NCBI GenBank assembly: GCA_964537505.1 | Contig: CAZICK010000134.1 | Location: 1-6,118, forward strand | From: DAINBT01 sp036732785 | GTDB taxonomy: Bacteria; Planctomycetota; Phycisphaerae; Sedimentisphaerales; SM23-30 | Length of the DNA: 6,118 nucleotides | Direction of reading: 5' to 3' | Shown here: positions 4,770 to 6,118 of the stretch, piece by piece | Layout: every line of letters starts with the position of its first letter | Numbering within the stretch: the first letter of the stretch is position 1 | Notes under the pieces: generated by a model | Database searches by the model: none | What the model saw: the letters and a program-made list of their open reading frames with translations, nothing else | Told to the model about the DNA's origin: nothing | Made by a program: the position numbers and the translations under genes

Positions 4770-6118
4770 ATGGGTAAAAAAAATGTAGTTGTAGCCGTGG
4801 CGGTTTTTGTGTCCGCCTTCGCCATCGGCCAGGTCCAGGCGGGCACAGTCACCGTGCCAAATTATGCTTTTGAGACGATTTACAAACCGAACTCAACCAC
4901 AATCACCGCGACCATAACAGATTGGACGCAGGGCGTAGGGCCGGATTGCCCCATAGATAGTGGGGTGTACACCTTCTCCGATCAAACCACCGGCACCCTG
5001 GGCGATATCCCAGGATGGCTCGGATACGACAGGGACGGGTGGATATATTGGGGCGGCACGTATGGACGGGACCAGGCTACCGGAAACCTTCAGGGTTCCG
5101 TCTCAACCGGAAACAACCATACCTCCGGCGGCGCTTATTGCTACCTGGTCAACGGCGGAGATTGGGGCAATGCGGCCGGTGGCCTGATCACCTCGGCGGC
5201 ATCTCTCGGCAACATCGCCAGCGGCACAACATATACGCTTTCGATGTACGCCAATGGCTCCGCGACTCCTATCGTGCTCAAGCTGTTGGCAAACGGAACA
5301 GCACTGACGCCAAGTTCCTCGGTGTGGCCGACTTTGAGCGGCACACACCAGTTATTCTCCAGGACCTATGACGCTGCGGACATTACCAGCTATGTTGGTC
5401 AGGCTATGACGATTGTCTGCGGCCTTGACCGCAACTGCAGCGGCACCCAGTCCCACTTTGACGATGTAGCGATTAGCACTTACACCCCATCGGCGCCGGG
5501 CCAGGCCACTGACCCGATACCCGCCGACGATGCCACAAAAGTCTGGGGCGCTACCTACTTAAGCTGGACCCCAGGAATAGACACGGTTTCCTATAACGTC
5601 TATTTCGGTACGGACTCGACTCCCGATAGCGGAGAATTCAAGGGCAATCAAACCGCGACCACCTACGATCCGACCCTCAGTGCTTCGACAACCTACTACT
5701 GGCGTATCGACCCAGTCAACGCCATTGGCACCACCACCGGTGTGGTCTGGAGCTTTACTACCAATGTAGCGCCAAGCTCCGGTATGAACACTTTCTTGGT
5801 CTCGGTTCCTCCTTCTACTTCCAGTTGGAAAGACCTTGCGTACCTGGCGGCTATCCCGGCATCGGCTAAGACCAATACGGCCGGACCATCGGTTATCGCA
5901 TTGGATGAGGATGAAACAATTCTTGAAGAAATATACGATTATCTGACACTATACAATCCAGCCAACGCTTACGTGGTTGACACCAGCGGTACACTGGACA
6001 ATGTGGCTTGTGGTCTCGCGCAGACTCACTGGACGACGACAACCCGTGTTGTCCTGGTAGGCGATGCGGACTATGAGAATGCACTGTGCGCTTCGGCATT
6101 GGCGGCTCGATTGGAAGT
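4770..6118 (+). CDS. Secreted multidomain protein, 5' part only (jelly-roll-like, FN3-like and cell-wall-binding-like segments)
   Basis: An open frame of 449 codons runs off the right edge with no stop. Residues 1-24 form a Sec signal peptide: MGKKN, a hydrophobic core, then VQA as the expected signal peptidase I site. Residues 25-240 look like a beta-rich ligand-binding domain, opening with VPNYAFET and closing with HFDDVAIS, as in many jelly-roll carbohydrate-binding-type modules. Residues 241-332 are fibronectin-III-like, with YNVYFGTDS, TTYYWRIDPVN and VVWSFTT, in a style typical of Planctomycetota. Residues 333-449 start a third segment with LIxALDEDE-like, AYVVDTSG and VVLVGDADYENALCASALAARLE. 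The last resembles the 'xFPDALxAAPLA' core of cell-wall-binding repeat 2, a tentative match. Cys residues at 60, 124, 217, 223, 412 and 440 could form disulfides after export. A surface or extracellular adhesive or enzyme-scaffold role is inferred. Any catalytic domain would lie beyond the window. Confidence 0.88.
   Translation, partial: MGKKNVVVAVAVFVSAFAIGQVQAGTVTVPNYAFETIYKPNSTTITATITDWTQGVGPDCPIDSGVYTFSDQTTGTLGDIPGWLGYDRDGWIYWGGTYGRDQATGNLQGSVSTGNNHTSGGAYCYLVNGGDWGNAAGGLITSAASLGNIASGTTYTLSMYANGSATPIVLKLLANGTALTPSSSVWPTLSGTHQLFSRTYDAADITSYVGQAMTIVCGLDRNCSGTQSHFDDVAISTYTPSAPGQATDPIPADDATKVWGATYLSWTPGIDTVSYNVYFGTDSTPDSGEFKGNQTATTYDPTLSASTTYYWRIDPVNAIGTTTGVVWSFTTNVAPSSGMNTFLVSVPPSTSSWKDLAYLAAIPASAKTNTAGPSVIALDEDETILEEIYDYLTLYNPANAYVVDTSGTLDNVACGLAQTHWTTTTRVVLVGDADYENALCASALAARLE

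Noticed and set aside
4573..4770. 65-codon minus-strand open frame
   Set aside because: It spans the hairpin and overlaps the plus-strand ribosome binding site and start of the secreted-protein gene. Its peptide is low-information and it lies opposite a better-supported small ORF.
4960..5371. Open frames of 75, 118, 81 and 67 codons inside the secreted-protein gene
   Set aside because: The true frame from 4770 is continuous to the window edge with a signal peptide and domain motifs; the others are shadows of it.
1..6118. Search for CRISPR arrays, insertion sequences, toxin-antitoxin pairs and other defence systems
   Set aside because: There are no spaced repeats of more than two copies, no transposase or nuclease-like proteins, and no terminal inverted repeats with target duplications.

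Overview
The window holds two complete genes, one gene cut off by the right edge, and two long non-coding stretches with several short DNA structures. The best clue to the organism is the right-hand secreted protein. Its fibronectin-III-like segment reads in the style 'SWTPG..TVSYNVYFGTDS...GNQTATTYDP.L.ASTTYYWRIDPVNAIGTTTGVVWSFTT'. From memory, this style is very common in large secreted proteins of Planctomycetota, especially Phycisphaerae/Sedimentisphaerales-like bacteria. The assignment is an inference from one protein and needs a homology search. Sigma70-like promoters and purine-rich ribosome binding sites show the bacterial layout.

Layout. 59-991 (minus) encodes a 310-residue protein with one N-terminal membrane anchor. 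Its C-terminal part carries a QxxDGGW motif followed by HATVQALMALY, as in terpene-cyclase/prenyltransferase alpha-alpha-barrel repeats. 992-1457 is the divergent intergenic region; it contains a good sigma70-like promoter and a perfect 7-bp hairpin in the presumed leader of the next gene. 1458-4130 (plus) is a complete P2A-type cation (probably Ca2+) ATPase of 890 residues with all catalytic motifs intact. 4131-4769 is AT-rich and non-coding or sparsely coding. It holds a 20-bp perfect palindrome over a possible promoter that leads only to a 16-codon ORF, a terminator-like hairpin, a C8A8 tract, a two-copy 19-bp direct repeat with a 22-bp period just upstream of a second promoter, a 49-codon ORF with a strong Shine-Dalgarno sequence, and a perfect 8-bp hairpin. 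4770 to the right edge (plus) is a secreted multidomain protein with no stop codon in the window.

How the parts relate. The ATPase and the minus-strand gene are divergent and could share a control region, but nothing in the sequence ties their functions together. The secreted protein appears to be its own transcription unit, with the promoter about 285 bases upstream. I see no defence locus, CRISPR array, mobile element or biosynthetic cluster. The non-coding interval 4131-4769 is the part most worth a second look.
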